Positions 21,894-29,669 of a DNA stretch of 33,752 nucleotides are shown here, one piece after another. The position numbers and the translations under genes were made by a program. Where the stretch lies: NCBI GenBank assembly GCA_045805805.1, contig JBJMKO010000139.1, positions 1 through 33,752 of the forward strand, in the 5' to 3' direction. Each line of letters begins with the position of its first letter. The stretch's first letter is position 1. The DNA comes from VRUE01 sp045805805 (GTDB lineage: Bacteria > Actinomycetota > Thermoleophilia > Solirubrobacterales > 70-9). The notes beneath the pieces were generated by a model. The model made no database searches, was not told the origin of the DNA, and saw only the letters and a list, made by a program, of their open reading frames with translations.

Positions 21894-22679
21894 ATGAACG
21901 ACTCCAGACCGACTCTCTGGCACATCGACATCTCGCACTACAGCGAGAAGGCGCGCTGGACGCTTGACTACAAGGAAGTTCCCCACGTTCGCCGCGCCGT
22001 CACCATCCCTGGGGCTCACATCCCGGCGGCGATGTGGCTCACCCGCAGCACAGGCAACTTCACCTTCCCGGTCCTGCAGCTCGAGGGGCGGACGATTGGC
22101 GACTCGACCGAGATCGTCGCCGCGCTCGAGGAGCGTTTTCCCAAGCCGGCGCTCTATCCCGCCGACCCCGAACAGCGGCACCGGGCGCTCGAGCTGGAGG
22201 ACTTCTTCGACGAGGAGCTGGGCCCACACATCCGCCTGCTCGCCTTCCATGAGCTGGGCAGGGACCCAGAGCGCTTCGAGGCGGTGATCAAGCGGGCCGG
22301 GCCCGCGTCCCTGGCGCGCATGAGCAGCGGCGCCGTCAGCTACGCCCGCGCCTTCACCGGCCTGCGCTTTGGGGTCCGCAGCGAGGAGGCAGCGGAGCAA
22401 GCACGCGGCAAGGTGCTGGCCGCACTCGACCGCCTGGAGGCGGAGCTTGGCTCAGACGAATATCTGGTCGGCGACTCCTTCAGCGTCGCCGACCTCACCG
22501 CCGCCGCCCTCTTCTATCCGCTGGTCGTCCCCGAGGGCGGACCGCTTCCCACCGACGAACCCGGGCCGAAAGGGCTCGAGCGCTTCCGCGCCCCGCTCAA
22601 GGAGAGGCGGGGTTTCAAGTGGGTCGAAGAGATGTTCCGCCGCCACCGCAGACCGGCACCGGTTCGCGTTACGGCGTGA
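21894..22679 (+). CDS. Glutathione S-transferase-like protein
   Basis: A 261-residue protein with the GST layout. The thioredoxin-like N-terminal domain (about 5-82) contains ISHYSEKARWTLDYKEVPH, the FPVLQLEG cis-Pro strand and an IGDSTEIVAALEE turn. An all-helical C-terminal domain (about 95-240) has VGDSFSVADLTAAALFYPLV. Actinobacteria often lack glutathione, so the physiological thiol may differ. The ATG at 21894 is chosen because family likeness begins there, although the frame is open upstream. TATGCT at 21865-21870 is a plausible -10. The last 11 bases overlap the convergent alcohol dehydrogenase gene. Confidence 0.88.
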   Translation: MNDSRPTLWHIDISHYSEKARWTLDYKEVPHVRRAVTIPGAHIPAAMWLTRSTGNFTFPVLQLEGRTIGDSTEIVAALEERFPKPALYPADPEQRHRALELEDFFDEELGPHIRLLAFHELGRDPERFEAVIKRAGPASLARMSSGAVSYARAFTGLRFGVRSEEAAEQARGKVLAALDRLEAELGSDEYLVGDSFSVADLTAAALFYPLVVPEGGPLPTDEPGPKGLERFRAPLKERRGFKWVEEMFRRHRRPAPVRVTA

Positions 22680-23703
22680 GGACGATCTTCAGCGCTTCGC
22701 GCCGGTCATAGATCGCGTAGGCCTCGGCCGCTTCGTCGAGCTTCATGTGGTGGGTGACCAAGGGCGAGGGGTCGAGCTTGCCGGCCTCGATCAGGGCCAG
22801 CACGCGGTCGACGTGGGCGATCACGTTGGCGAGGCCAAGGCGCAGAGTCAGGCCCTTGAGCCAGGCCAGCCCGAGCGGCACCTCGCCCTTGCCCGCGTAG
22901 GCGCCGATCCCGGAAACCGTGCCGGCGTCGCGGGCGAGGCTGACCGCCATCGCCAGCGGCCCGGGGTCGCCGACGGCGTCGACCACGACGTCGGCCCCGC
23001 GCTTCTCCGTCGCAGCCCGCACCGCGCGCTTCGGGTCCTCCTCGGTCAGGTGGACCGCCGTGGCGCCGAACCCGGCGGCCATCTCCAGCCGCTGCCCCAC
23101 CGAGTCGATCGCGAAGACCCGGGTGGCGCCGCCAGCGAGCGCCGCCTGCACGGCGCAGAGGCCGACCGGGCCGAGGCCGAGCACCGCGACCGTGTCGCCG
23201 GAGCGCATGCCAGCGTGGGCGACCGCGTGGTAGCCGGTCCCCATCACGTCGCCGGCGAACAGCGCTACCTCATCCGACATGCCCTCCGGAACCCGCCGCA
23301 GGGTCAGGTTCGCACGAGGCACCAGGAGCTGCTCGGCCTGGGCACCCTGCAGGTCACCCAGATGCAAGCCGTGACCGAAGGTCTGGCCGTGATCGCAGCG
23401 GTGGTAGTCACCACGCAGGCAGGCGACACAGGTGGCGCAGGCGGTGTGAAAGCAGCCGAGCACGCGGTCGCCGACGGCGACCCGCTCAACATCGTCGCCG
23501 GCGGCAAGAACAGTGCCGACGAACTCGTGCCCGATCGTGAACCCAGGCTCGACCGGCACCCGCCCGTGGAAGATGTGCAGATCGGAGCCACAGATCCCGC
23601 TCGCCTCGACCCGCACGATCGCATCGTCGGCAGCGACCAGCTCCGGAGCCGGCTTCTCCTCAACCCGGACCTCCCCGAGGGCTTGAAACGTAACCGCACG
23701 CAT
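22669..23703 (-). CDS. Zinc-dependent medium-chain alcohol dehydrogenase
   Basis: A 344-residue MDR-family NAD(P)-dependent dehydrogenase. The catalytic zinc ligands are in GICGSDLH (Cys38) and GHEF. The four structural-zinc cysteines are present as CxxCxxC followed by seven residues and Cys (CATCVACLRGDYHRC). The Rossmann fold has VLGLGPVGLCAVQAALAGGA (about 174-193). It resembles threonine/sorbitol and formaldehyde-type dehydrogenases, but the substrate cannot be assigned. A TACGGT box (23712-23717) sits 8 nt before the ATG, implying a leaderless mRNA. It is convergent with, and overlaps, the GST gene. Confidence 0.92.
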   Translation of the reverse strand: MRAVTFQALGEVRVEEKPAPELVAADDAIVRVEASGICGSDLHIFHGRVPVEPGFTIGHEFVGTVLAAGDDVERVAVGDRVLGCFHTACATCVACLRGDYHRCDHGQTFGHGLHLGDLQGAQAEQLLVPRANLTLRRVPEGMSDEVALFAGDVMGTGYHAVAHAGMRSGDTVAVLGLGPVGLCAVQAALAGGATRVFAIDSVGQRLEMAAGFGATAVHLTEEDPKRAVRAATEKRGADVVVDAVGDPGPLAMAVSLARDAGTVSGIGAYAGKGEVPLGLAWLKGLTLRLGLANVIAHVDRVLALIEAGKLDPSPLVTHHMKLDEAAEAYAIYDRREALKIVLTP

Positions 23704-23711
23704 AAGCCGGA

Positions 23712-23717
23712 ACCGTA
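23712..23717 (-). promoter_or_regulatory. Putative -10 box of alcohol dehydrogenase gene
   Basis: TACGGT within GATACGGT on the minus strand lies 8 nt before the ATG at 23703. It has the same form as the boxes before dnaX and the GT-C-like gene. Confidence 0.35.
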
Positions 23718-23783
23718 TCGCCGATGGGCCGATGGGCCGATTTCCCCACTCCGGCTCCGGTTTTAGGCCCGTCGGCGGCGGTA

Positions 23784-25190
23784 CTAGCCGACGGTGACGC
23801 CCGGGGTGCCGAAGCGGCTGGCGTTGCCGAGGGGGTCGGCAGTCTCTTCGATCCTCGCCTCCAGCGCCAGCTCCTTCTCGAAGTCGGCGGCCTCGCCGTG
23901 CTGGAAGGAGACGTCCTTGCCCTCGAGCAGCTCGATGAAGACCTCGACGAAGCGCGGGTCGAGCTGTTTGCCGGCGACCCGGCGCAGCTCCTGCATCGCC
24001 TCGACCGTGGAGACCGGGGTGCGATAGGAGTCGCGCGCGGTCATCACGTCATAGGTATCTGCCACGGAGATGATCCGGGCCAGCTCGGGGATGTCCTCGC
24101 CGGCGAGGCCGCGCGGGTATCCCTTGCCGTCGATCCGCTCGTGGTGAGCGAGGATGACCTCCGCCACCGGCCCGTAGCCGTCGAGCGAGGAGACGACCCG
24201 GGCACCCTGCTGGGGGTGGCGGCGGATCAGCATCCAGTCCTCGTCGGTGAGCGGCACGTTGGCCTTGAGGATGCGGTCGGGAAGGATGAACTTGCCGATG
24301 TCGTGGAGGAGGGCGGCGATGTGGACGAGCTCCTCCTCCTGGCGCGAGTAGCCGGCGCGCTGGGCGATTGCGCGGGAATAGCGCGCCACCGCCGCGGAGT
24401 GCCGGGCGGTCATCTGGTCCCGCAGGTCGAGCGTGCGCAGCATCGCGCTCAACATCCCCACCTGGAAGCTGGCGAGCTGTTTGCTGCGCCGCTCCAACTC
24501 CTCGGCCCGCTGCTGAGAGATCAGCAGGGCGCCGAGCAGGTACTGGAAGGTGATCAGCACGACGCCGAACAGAGCGATGCTCGCCAGGCCGACATGCACG
24601 TACAGATAGGCGATGCCGACGGCCATCAGGGCGGCGGAGAGCTCGGACGGCAGCACCGGGATGAAAGCCGTGCGGACCCTGTCGATGAGGGAGCTGCGAT
24701 CCAGGTAGCAGGAGTAGGAGGCGATCATCGTGAAGTTGATCGCCAGGGCGAGCGTGAAATCGGCGAGGATCAGCCCGTAGAAGGCCGGCTGGGACTGGGT
24801 GATCGAGGCGCTCGTCGTCGCCCAGTGGAAGGCGAGGCCCGCGGCAAGCGGGGACGCCGCGAAGGTAAGGACGTTGTTGAGGAAGAAATGCCCGGCTTCC
24901 CGGAAGCGGAGCCAGCCGGCGAAGATCGTCACTACGCCGATCAGCGCGGCCGGCGTGCCGCCGAGGAAGACCATCGCCAGCACCATCGGCAGGAAGCTGC
25001 CGGAGAGCTTCAGCTTCGACGGCGTGGTGATCGCTGTCAGGTCGCCGAAGACCGAGAAGGCGAGCAGCACCCCGAAGAGTGCCGGGTCCCAGTCGGCGGT
25101 GCCGGCAGTCAAGACGGCGACCGCGGTCACGGCGACGAGCGCGCCGAGCTGCGCGGCGATTGCTGCTCTGGTGGGACGCTTGCTACCCAT
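23784..25190 (-). CDS. Membrane-bound HD-GYP phosphodiesterase
   Basis: A 468-residue protein. Residues about 15-220 form seven or so hydrophobic helices (a membrane sensor of MASE-like layout, no named family recognised). A short coiled linker (QRAEELERRSKQLASFQVGM) and an HD-GYP domain (about 250-430) follow. The metal and signature residues are intact: ALLHDIGKFILPDRIL, then ILAHHERIDGKGYPRGLAGE, then ISVADTYDVM. HD-GYP proteins of this kind hydrolyse c-di-GMP or related dinucleotides. The ATG is at 25190, with no strong ribosome binding site. The long upstream region holds competing hairpins and a mini-ORF with a terminator. The degenerate GGDEF protein at 5508-6224 is the other c-di-GMP-linked gene in the window. 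Confidence 0.93.
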   Translation of the reverse strand: MGSKRPTRAAIAAQLGALVAVTAVAVLTAGTADWDPALFGVLLAFSVFGDLTAITTPSKLKLSGSFLPMVLAMVFLGGTPAALIGVVTIFAGWLRFREAGHFFLNNVLTFAASPLAAGLAFHWATTSASITQSQPAFYGLILADFTLALAINFTMIASYSCYLDRSSLIDRVRTAFIPVLPSELSAALMAVGIAYLYVHVGLASIALFGVVLITFQYLLGALLISQQRAEELERRSKQLASFQVGMLSAMLRTLDLRDQMTARHSAAVARYSRAIAQRAGYSRQEEELVHIAALLHDIGKFILPDRILKANVPLTDEDWMLIRRHPQQGARVVSSLDGYGPVAEVILAHHERIDGKGYPRGLAGEDIPELARIISVADTYDVMTARDSYRTPVSTVEAMQELRRVAGKQLDPRFVEVFIELLEGKDVSFQHGEAADFEKELALEARIEETADPLGNASRFGTPGVTVG

Positions 25191-25409
25191 GGTCGGGGAA
25201 CGGCCTGCCTTCTGCCCGCGGGCCTGACGGGTGATTCCGCGATCGGGCGCGGTTCCCTTTCATGGCTCGAGAACTAGAGACGAATGCTACGTAGCTGCTT
25301 GAAGCTACCCACCCGGAAACGCGGTTTCAAGCGGGAGCAGCCGCTTGACGGGCTTCGTGCACGCCTCGCCGGCCGAGAGCAGGGCCGTATTGTCCGGCCT
25401 CGAAAACCC

Positions 25410-25435
25410 AAAAGGGCGTCCCCGAGGGGACGCCC
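25410..25435 (-). terminator. Rho-independent terminator (minus strand)
   Basis: GGGCGTCCCC (25414-25423) pairs with GGGGACGCCC (25426-25435), followed on the minus strand by TTTT. It would end a short transcript carrying the MFWRH mini-ORF before the HD-GYP gene. Confidence 0.65.
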
Positions 25436-25476
25436 GAAAAGACTGGGACGACGCCGAAGCGTCAGTTCTGAAAGAT

Positions 25477-25494
25477 CTAGTGGCGCCAGAACAT
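25477..25494 (-). CDS. Possible five-codon leader peptide MFWRH
   Basis: ATG TTC TGG CGC CAC TAG is preceded by AAAGGAGG (25506-25513), the best ribosome binding site in the region, 11 nt before the ATG. A TTGACG (25554-25559) could be a -35. Downstream are a GACGC-TTCG-GCGTC hairpin and the terminator at 25410-25435. The order promoter, mini-ORF, terminator resembles an attenuation or small-RNA unit. Chance cannot be excluded, and the function is unknown. Confidence 0.4.
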   Translation of the reverse strand: MFWRH

Positions 25495-25594
25495 TTTGCT
25501 TTCTGCCTCCTTTGAGAATGAAACCCTCAGATTGCGCAGTGCGATCTGAAACTCGTCAATTGCCTGACAGCTTTGTAGCACAGCTTGCCCAAAA

Positions 25595-25623
25595 CTTGTG
25601 CATCTGCAGGAAATCTTGTGCAT
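25595..25623 (+). repeat. Direct repeats CTTGTGCAT with 20-bp period
   Basis: CTTGTGCAT occurs at 25595-25603 and 25615-25623. The copies are followed by CTGCAG and AAATGCAG respectively. Two helical turns separate them, as for tandem regulator sites. They lie 27 bp before the MFS start and upstream of the minus-strand mini-ORF. Confidence 0.6.
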
Positions 25624-25649
25624 AAATGCAGTAGTACGCCGGCCCAACA

Positions 25650-26966
25650 ATGCGTAATCCACGCCTGACCGACCCCTTGAAGAGGCCGCAATTTCGTCGC
25701 CTTGCGACGAGCTACGCGGTCAACGAGCTGGGCGACTGGATGGGGATCGTGGCCCTCTCGGTGCTCGTCTTCGACCGCACGGGAAGCGCCATGGCTACGG
25801 CGGCGCTCTTCATCGGAACCCGATTCCTTCCGGCCCTCATCGCACCGGTCCTGGTCGCGCGGGTGGAGCGTCCGCCGCCGCGATTCGCCCTGCCGGTCAT
25901 CTACTGCGGCGAGGCGGCGGCGTTCGGCGCCCTCGCGCTGTTGGCCGGCAAAGACTTCGCCCTGGCGGGTGTGGTCGTGCTCGCCGCGATCGACGGAACG
26001 CTGGCACTTGCCGGGCGGGCACTGACGCGGGCTGTCGTCGCCGCTCTGCTAGAGCCGGCCGGCGAGCTGCGTGCCGGCAACGCGGTGCTCAACGTCGCCT
26101 TCACGGCCGGGGCTGCCGCCGGGCCGGCGATTGCCGGGCTGGTGGTCGCCGGCTTCGGCGTCCAGTCCGCCCTGCTGCTCGACGCCGTCTCCTTCTACGC
26201 GATCGCCTTGATCCTGCTGACGGCGGGATCGCTGCCCCAGGCCGAGCCCGATCCGGGCCTGGTCCGCGAGCGCGTCCGCGCCGGCCTCGCTTACATCCGC
26301 GAGCAGCCGACGCTGCGAAAGCTCCTGATCGCCCAGGGCGCCGCCTTCGTCTTCTTCGCGGCCGCGATCCCCGTCGAGGTCTTCTACGCCAAGCAGACGC
26401 TCGGCGCAGGCGACTTCGGATACGGGCTCCTGCTGGCGAGCTGGGGCACAGGCATGGTCCTCGGCAGCCTCGTCTTCGCCGCGATACGGCGGGCGCCGTT
26501 GCCGGTCCTGCTCTTCTTCAGCACGATCACGGTCGGCGTCGGCTATCTCGGGATCGCCGCCGCGCCGACCCTGGCGCTCGCCTGCGCGGCGGCTGCCATT
26601 GGCGGCGCCGGCAACGGCGTGCAGTGGGTGAGCGCGATCAGTGCCGTACAGGAGATGACCGTCGCCGGCATGCAGGCGCGGGTGATGAGCGTCCTCGAGT
26701 CGATCGGAGCCGTGATGCCAGCCATCGGCTATCTGGTCGGCGGCCTGGTCGCCACCGCCGCCAGCCCCCGGGCGACCATCCTCGTAACCGGCCTCGGCGT
26801 TCTGGCGACGGTCACCGTCGCCAGCGTCGCCCTGGGTAGTAATTGGCCAGAAAGCAGGGAAAAAGAGGCTTCAACAGAGGTTGACGCCGACCCGGAGATT
26901 ATGGTGGAGTTGATTTCAGTGGGGAGCAATCCACCTGCCCGATCCAACTCGGAGGTCGTGACTTGA
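25650..26966 (+). CDS. Major facilitator superfamily exporter (EntS-like)
   Basis: A 438-residue, 12-helix transporter of the MFS group that includes enterobactin exporter EntS and macrolide efflux proteins. The start (RNPRLTDPLKRPQFRRLATS), WMGIVALSVLVFDRTGSAMA (about 31-50), the PALIAPVLVARVERPP loop and the mid-protein QPTLRKLLIAQG fit that group. The last 40 residues (from about residue 396) are hydrophilic, AT-richer in DNA and unlike the rest, so the 3' end may serve as leader for the next gene. Its TGA overlaps the TTG start of the peptide-binding protein. It may therefore export a compound linked with the peptide importer, but the substrate is unknown. Confidence 0.88.
   Translation: MRNPRLTDPLKRPQFRRLATSYAVNELGDWMGIVALSVLVFDRTGSAMATAALFIGTRFLPALIAPVLVARVERPPPRFALPVIYCGEAAAFGALALLAGKDFALAGVVVLAAIDGTLALAGRALTRAVVAALLEPAGELRAGNAVLNVAFTAGAAAGPAIAGLVVAGFGVQSALLLDAVSFYAIALILLTAGSLPQAEPDPGLVRERVRAGLAYIREQPTLRKLLIAQGAAFVFFAAAIPVEVFYAKQTLGAGDFGYGLLLASWGTGMVLGSLVFAAIRRAPLPVLLFFSTITVGVGYLGIAAAPTLALACAAAAIGGAGNGVQWVSAISAVQEMTVAGMQARVMSVLESIGAVMPAIGYLVGGLVATAASPRATILVTGLGVLATVTVASVALGSNWPESREKEASTEVDADPEIMVELISVGSNPPARSNSEVVT
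26951..26956 (+). promoter_or_regulatory. Ribosome binding site fixing the TTG start of the binding protein
   Basis: GGAGGT lies 6 nt before the TTG at 26963. The signal peptide begins directly after this TTG, which supports it as the start although it overlaps the MFS stop. Confidence 0.7.
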
Positions 26967-28597
26967 GAAAGCTTGGTCTGATTCTGCTGGTGCTCGGCCT
27001 CGCGGTTTGCTCGGCCCTCGGCCTGGCCGCCTGCGGGGGTGGATCGAGCGGCAAAGAAGGCGGGACGCTGACGGGAAGCTACGCGTCGTTTCCCGACTAC
27101 CTGGACCCGGCGCTCTCCTACACGGCCGAAGGCTGGACGGCGATGTATGACACCTACCTGCCGCTGCTCACCTACGCCCACACGAACGGCACCGATGGGA
27201 ACAAAGTGGTGCCGGCGCTGGCCGAGAGCATGCCCGAGATCACTAACGGGGACAAGACCTACACCCACACCCTGCACAAGGGGCTCGAATACTCCGACGA
27301 CACACCGGTCAGGGCATCCGACTTCAAGAGCTCGATCGAACGCCTCTTCAAGCTCAACTCCCCCGGCATGCAGTTCTACGAAGACATCGTCGGCGCCGAA
27401 GAGTTCGCCAAGACCAAGAGCGGCGGCATCTCCGGGATCGCGACCGACGACAAGACCGGCAAGATCACGATCGAGCTGGTCAAGCCACGCGGTACCTTCA
27501 TCAACGAGCTGGGGATGCTGTTTGCGGCCGTGCTGCCGGCCGGGACCCCGGCCAAGACCCTCACCGCCGACCCGCCGCCGGCCACCGGCCCCTACACGAT
27601 CGCCAAGGTCGAAACGGGTCGCGCCTGGTCCTATGCCCGCAACCCCGCCTGGGCGCGAAGCAACGGCGAGCTGGTCTCCGAAGTGCCCGATGGCCACTTC
27701 GACAAGATCAAGATCGGCGTCGTCAGCAACAGCTCGACCCAGGTCAACGAAATCGAACAGGACAAGACGCAGTGGATGCAGACGCCGCCACCGGCCGACT
27801 CCTATCCCGAAATCAAGGACAAATACGAAGGCACCCAGTTCCGGGTCGAGCACCCGATCAACCTCTACTTCTTCTGGATGAACACGAGCAAAGCGCCCTT
27901 CGACGACCTCGCGGTGCGCCAGGCGGTCAACTACGCCGTCGACAGCAGGGCCCTGGAACGGATCTACTCCGGCTCGCTCACCGCCGCGCACCAGATCCTG
28001 CCCGAAGAAATGCCCGGGCACGAGGCGTTCGACCTCTACCCGCACAGCATGGCCAAGGCAAAGGAACTGATGGCAAAAGCCAGCCCGTCGGACCGCGAGA
28101 TCACGGTCTGGACCAACGACGAAGACGTCAACAAGGAAGCCGGCGTCTACTACAACGGCGTGCTTGAAGAACTCGGCTTCGACACGACGTTGAAGGTGAT
28201 CAAAGCCACTGTCTACTTCCCCCCGGTGATAGGCAGCAAGAAAACGCCCGACCTCGACACGGGCTGGTTCGACTGGTACCAGGACTACCCACACCCGAAC
28301 GACTTCTTCCAGCCGCTGCTGTCGGGGGAAAGCATCGCGCCGGTCTTCAACACGAACTTCGCCCAGATCGACGTGCCGAAGCTGAACGAGAAGATCGCCA
28401 GGCTCGAGCAGGAACAGCTCGGGTCCAAACAGGAAGCCGAATACGCCGAGCTCGACAAGGAATACATGGAACTTGCGCCTTTGGTCCCCTACGGGACCAA
28501 CACCGTCTCCACCTTCGTCGACAGCGAAATCGACCTCGGCAAGGTGATCTTCAACCCGACCTTCGGGCAGGACCTGACCAGCTTCCAGCTCAAGTAG
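26963..28597 (+). CDS. Oligopeptide/dipeptide ABC transporter substrate-binding lipoprotein
   Basis: Captures peptides or similar ligands outside the membrane for the importer encoded downstream. Of 544 residues, the first 23 form a lipoprotein signal ending in the lipobox LAAC (21-24), with Cys24 as the lipidated residue. A Gly/Ser linker follows and then an SBP_bac_5 (family 5) domain, with LDPALSYTAEGWTAMYDTYL near the start and DLAVRQAVNYAVDSRALERI in the middle. The TTG start overlaps the MFS stop (TTGA) and has GGAGGT upstream. It is 28 bp before the first permease gene. Ligand class (peptide, nickel, opine) cannot be read from sequence. Confidence 0.94.
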   Translation: MRKLGLILLVLGLAVCSALGLAACGGGSSGKEGGTLTGSYASFPDYLDPALSYTAEGWTAMYDTYLPLLTYAHTNGTDGNKVVPALAESMPEITNGDKTYTHTLHKGLEYSDDTPVRASDFKSSIERLFKLNSPGMQFYEDIVGAEEFAKTKSGGISGIATDDKTGKITIELVKPRGTFINELGMLFAAVLPAGTPAKTLTADPPPATGPYTIAKVETGRAWSYARNPAWARSNGELVSEVPDGHFDKIKIGVVSNSSTQVNEIEQDKTQWMQTPPPADSYPEIKDKYEGTQFRVEHPINLYFFWMNTSKAPFDDLAVRQAVNYAVDSRALERIYSGSLTAAHQILPEEMPGHEAFDLYPHSMAKAKELMAKASPSDREITVWTNDEDVNKEAGVYYNGVLEELGFDTTLKVIKATVYFPPVIGSKKTPDLDTGWFDWYQDYPHPNDFFQPLLSGESIAPVFNTNFAQIDVPKLNEKIARLEQEQLGSKQEAEYAELDKEYMELAPLVPYGTNTVSTFVDSEIDLGKVIFNPTFGQDLTSFQLK

Positions 28598-28625
28598 CCG
28601 CCAGGCGCTGCTTCACACTACGGGG

Positions 28626-29669
28626 GTGGCTTCCGAGCCCAACGCCGAGTCCGGCCCCGCGGGCGCCAGCCCGTGGCGGCTGGCCCTCCGGCGGCTGCGC
28701 CGCAATCGGGTGGCGCTCGCCTTCGGCGCCCTCCTGATCCTGATCGTCGCCTTTGTCCTCGCGGCGCCGCTCTGGGCCGAGCAGGTCGCCGAAACCGGCC
28801 CGAACCGTGGCCACACGCTGGAGAAGATCGAAGTCGACGGCCGGCAACGCGAAGTGGTCGACGTCGAAGGCAGGCCGATCGGCCCGGTCTGGCTCGGCGC
28901 CGGCGGCAAGTTCTTCCTCGGCGCCGACGGCCGCCTCGGCCGCGACGAGATGGTGCGACTGATGTACGGGGGGCGGGCCTCGCTCTTCATCGGCTTCTCC
29001 GCGACCCTGCTCACCACGGTGCTGGCGACCGTGCTCGCCCTGCTGGCCGGCTACTACCGGGGCTGGGTCGACGGCCTGATCTCGCGGGTCCTGGACACGA
29101 TCTGGGCCTTCCCGGTGCTGCTGCTCGGCATCGCGCTCGGGATCGCCCTGGCGCTGGGCGGACTGAAGATCGGCCCGATCGCGATCCCCAGCGGCTCGAT
29201 CTGGATCACGATCCTGATCATCGGTGGCGTCCTCGTCCCCTACATGGCGCGGCCGCTGCGCGGCTCGGTGCTCTCGCTGCGCGAGAAGGAGTTCGTCGAG
29301 GCCGCGATCGCCGGGGGGGCCGGCCCGCTGCGGGTGATGTTCGGCGAGCTCCTGCCCAACCTCTCCTCGACGATCATCGTCTTCTTCACCCTCGGCATCG
29401 CCAACGCGATGCTGTTCGAGGCGGCCCTCTCCTTCCTCGGGGTCGGCGTGCAGCCACCCGACACCTCATGGGGCTCGATGGTCGGCGACGGCTTCGAGCT
29501 GATCGGCAGCTCGCCGCTGCTGACGATCCTGCCGGGAACGATGATCTTCCTCACCGTGCTCTCGGTCAACGTCTTCGGCGACGGTCTGCGCGACGCGCTC
29601 GACCCACGCTCCAAGGTGCTGCTGGAGGCACACGCCGGCATCGCCGAGCCGGAGGGCACCCCCGTCTGA
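28626..29669 (+). CDS. dppC: Oligopeptide ABC transporter permease, OppC/DppC type
   Basis: One of two membrane subunits, 347 residues. After an N-terminal helix (about 25-48) comes a large extracytoplasmic insert (about 50-115). The BPD permease domain follows, with the EAA loop as VEAAIAGGAGPLRVMFGELL. The end DPRSKVLLEAHAG is near the usual C-terminus of DppC (DPR.R). The start is a GTG at 28626. The stop and the next ATG share a base (TGATG). The C-type subunit comes before the B-type one, opposite to the usual opp/dpp order. Confidence 0.92.
   Translation: MASEPNAESGPAGASPWRLALRRLRRNRVALAFGALLILIVAFVLAAPLWAEQVAETGPNRGHTLEKIEVDGRQREVVDVEGRPIGPVWLGAGGKFFLGADGRLGRDEMVRLMYGGRASLFIGFSATLLTTVLATVLALLAGYYRGWVDGLISRVLDTIWAFPVLLLGIALGIALALGGLKIGPIAIPSGSIWITILIIGGVLVPYMARPLRGSVLSLREKEFVEAAIAGGAGPLRVMFGELLPNLSSTIIVFFTLGIANAMLFEAALSFLGVGVQPPDTSWGSMVGDGFELIGSSPLLTILPGTMIFLTVLSVNVFGDGLRDALDPRSKVLLEAHAGIAEPEGTPV

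Larger units (their letters stand above)
25191..25649. other. 459-bp AT-richer intergenic regulatory region
   Basis: This stretch holds several things. Competing hairpins lie at 25291-25332 (GTAGCT/AGCTAC versus GCTTGAA/TTCAAGC). A terminator lies at 25410-25435, a five-codon mini-ORF at 25477-25494 and two direct repeats at 25595-25623. Base composition from about 25490 to 25640 is clearly lower in GC than the neighbours. The 61-codon minus frame across it has poor third-position GC and is not called as a gene. Confidence 0.6.

Noticed and set aside
25595..25623. DnaA boxes
   Set aside because: CTTGTGCAT differs at two central positions from TTGTCCACA and only two copies exist, with no dnaA or dnaN nearby.
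25477..25662. 61-codon minus-strand frame ending in MFWRH
   Set aside because: Third-position GC is low and unlike real genes here; only the last five codons have a ribosome binding site. Kept as a mini-ORF instead.
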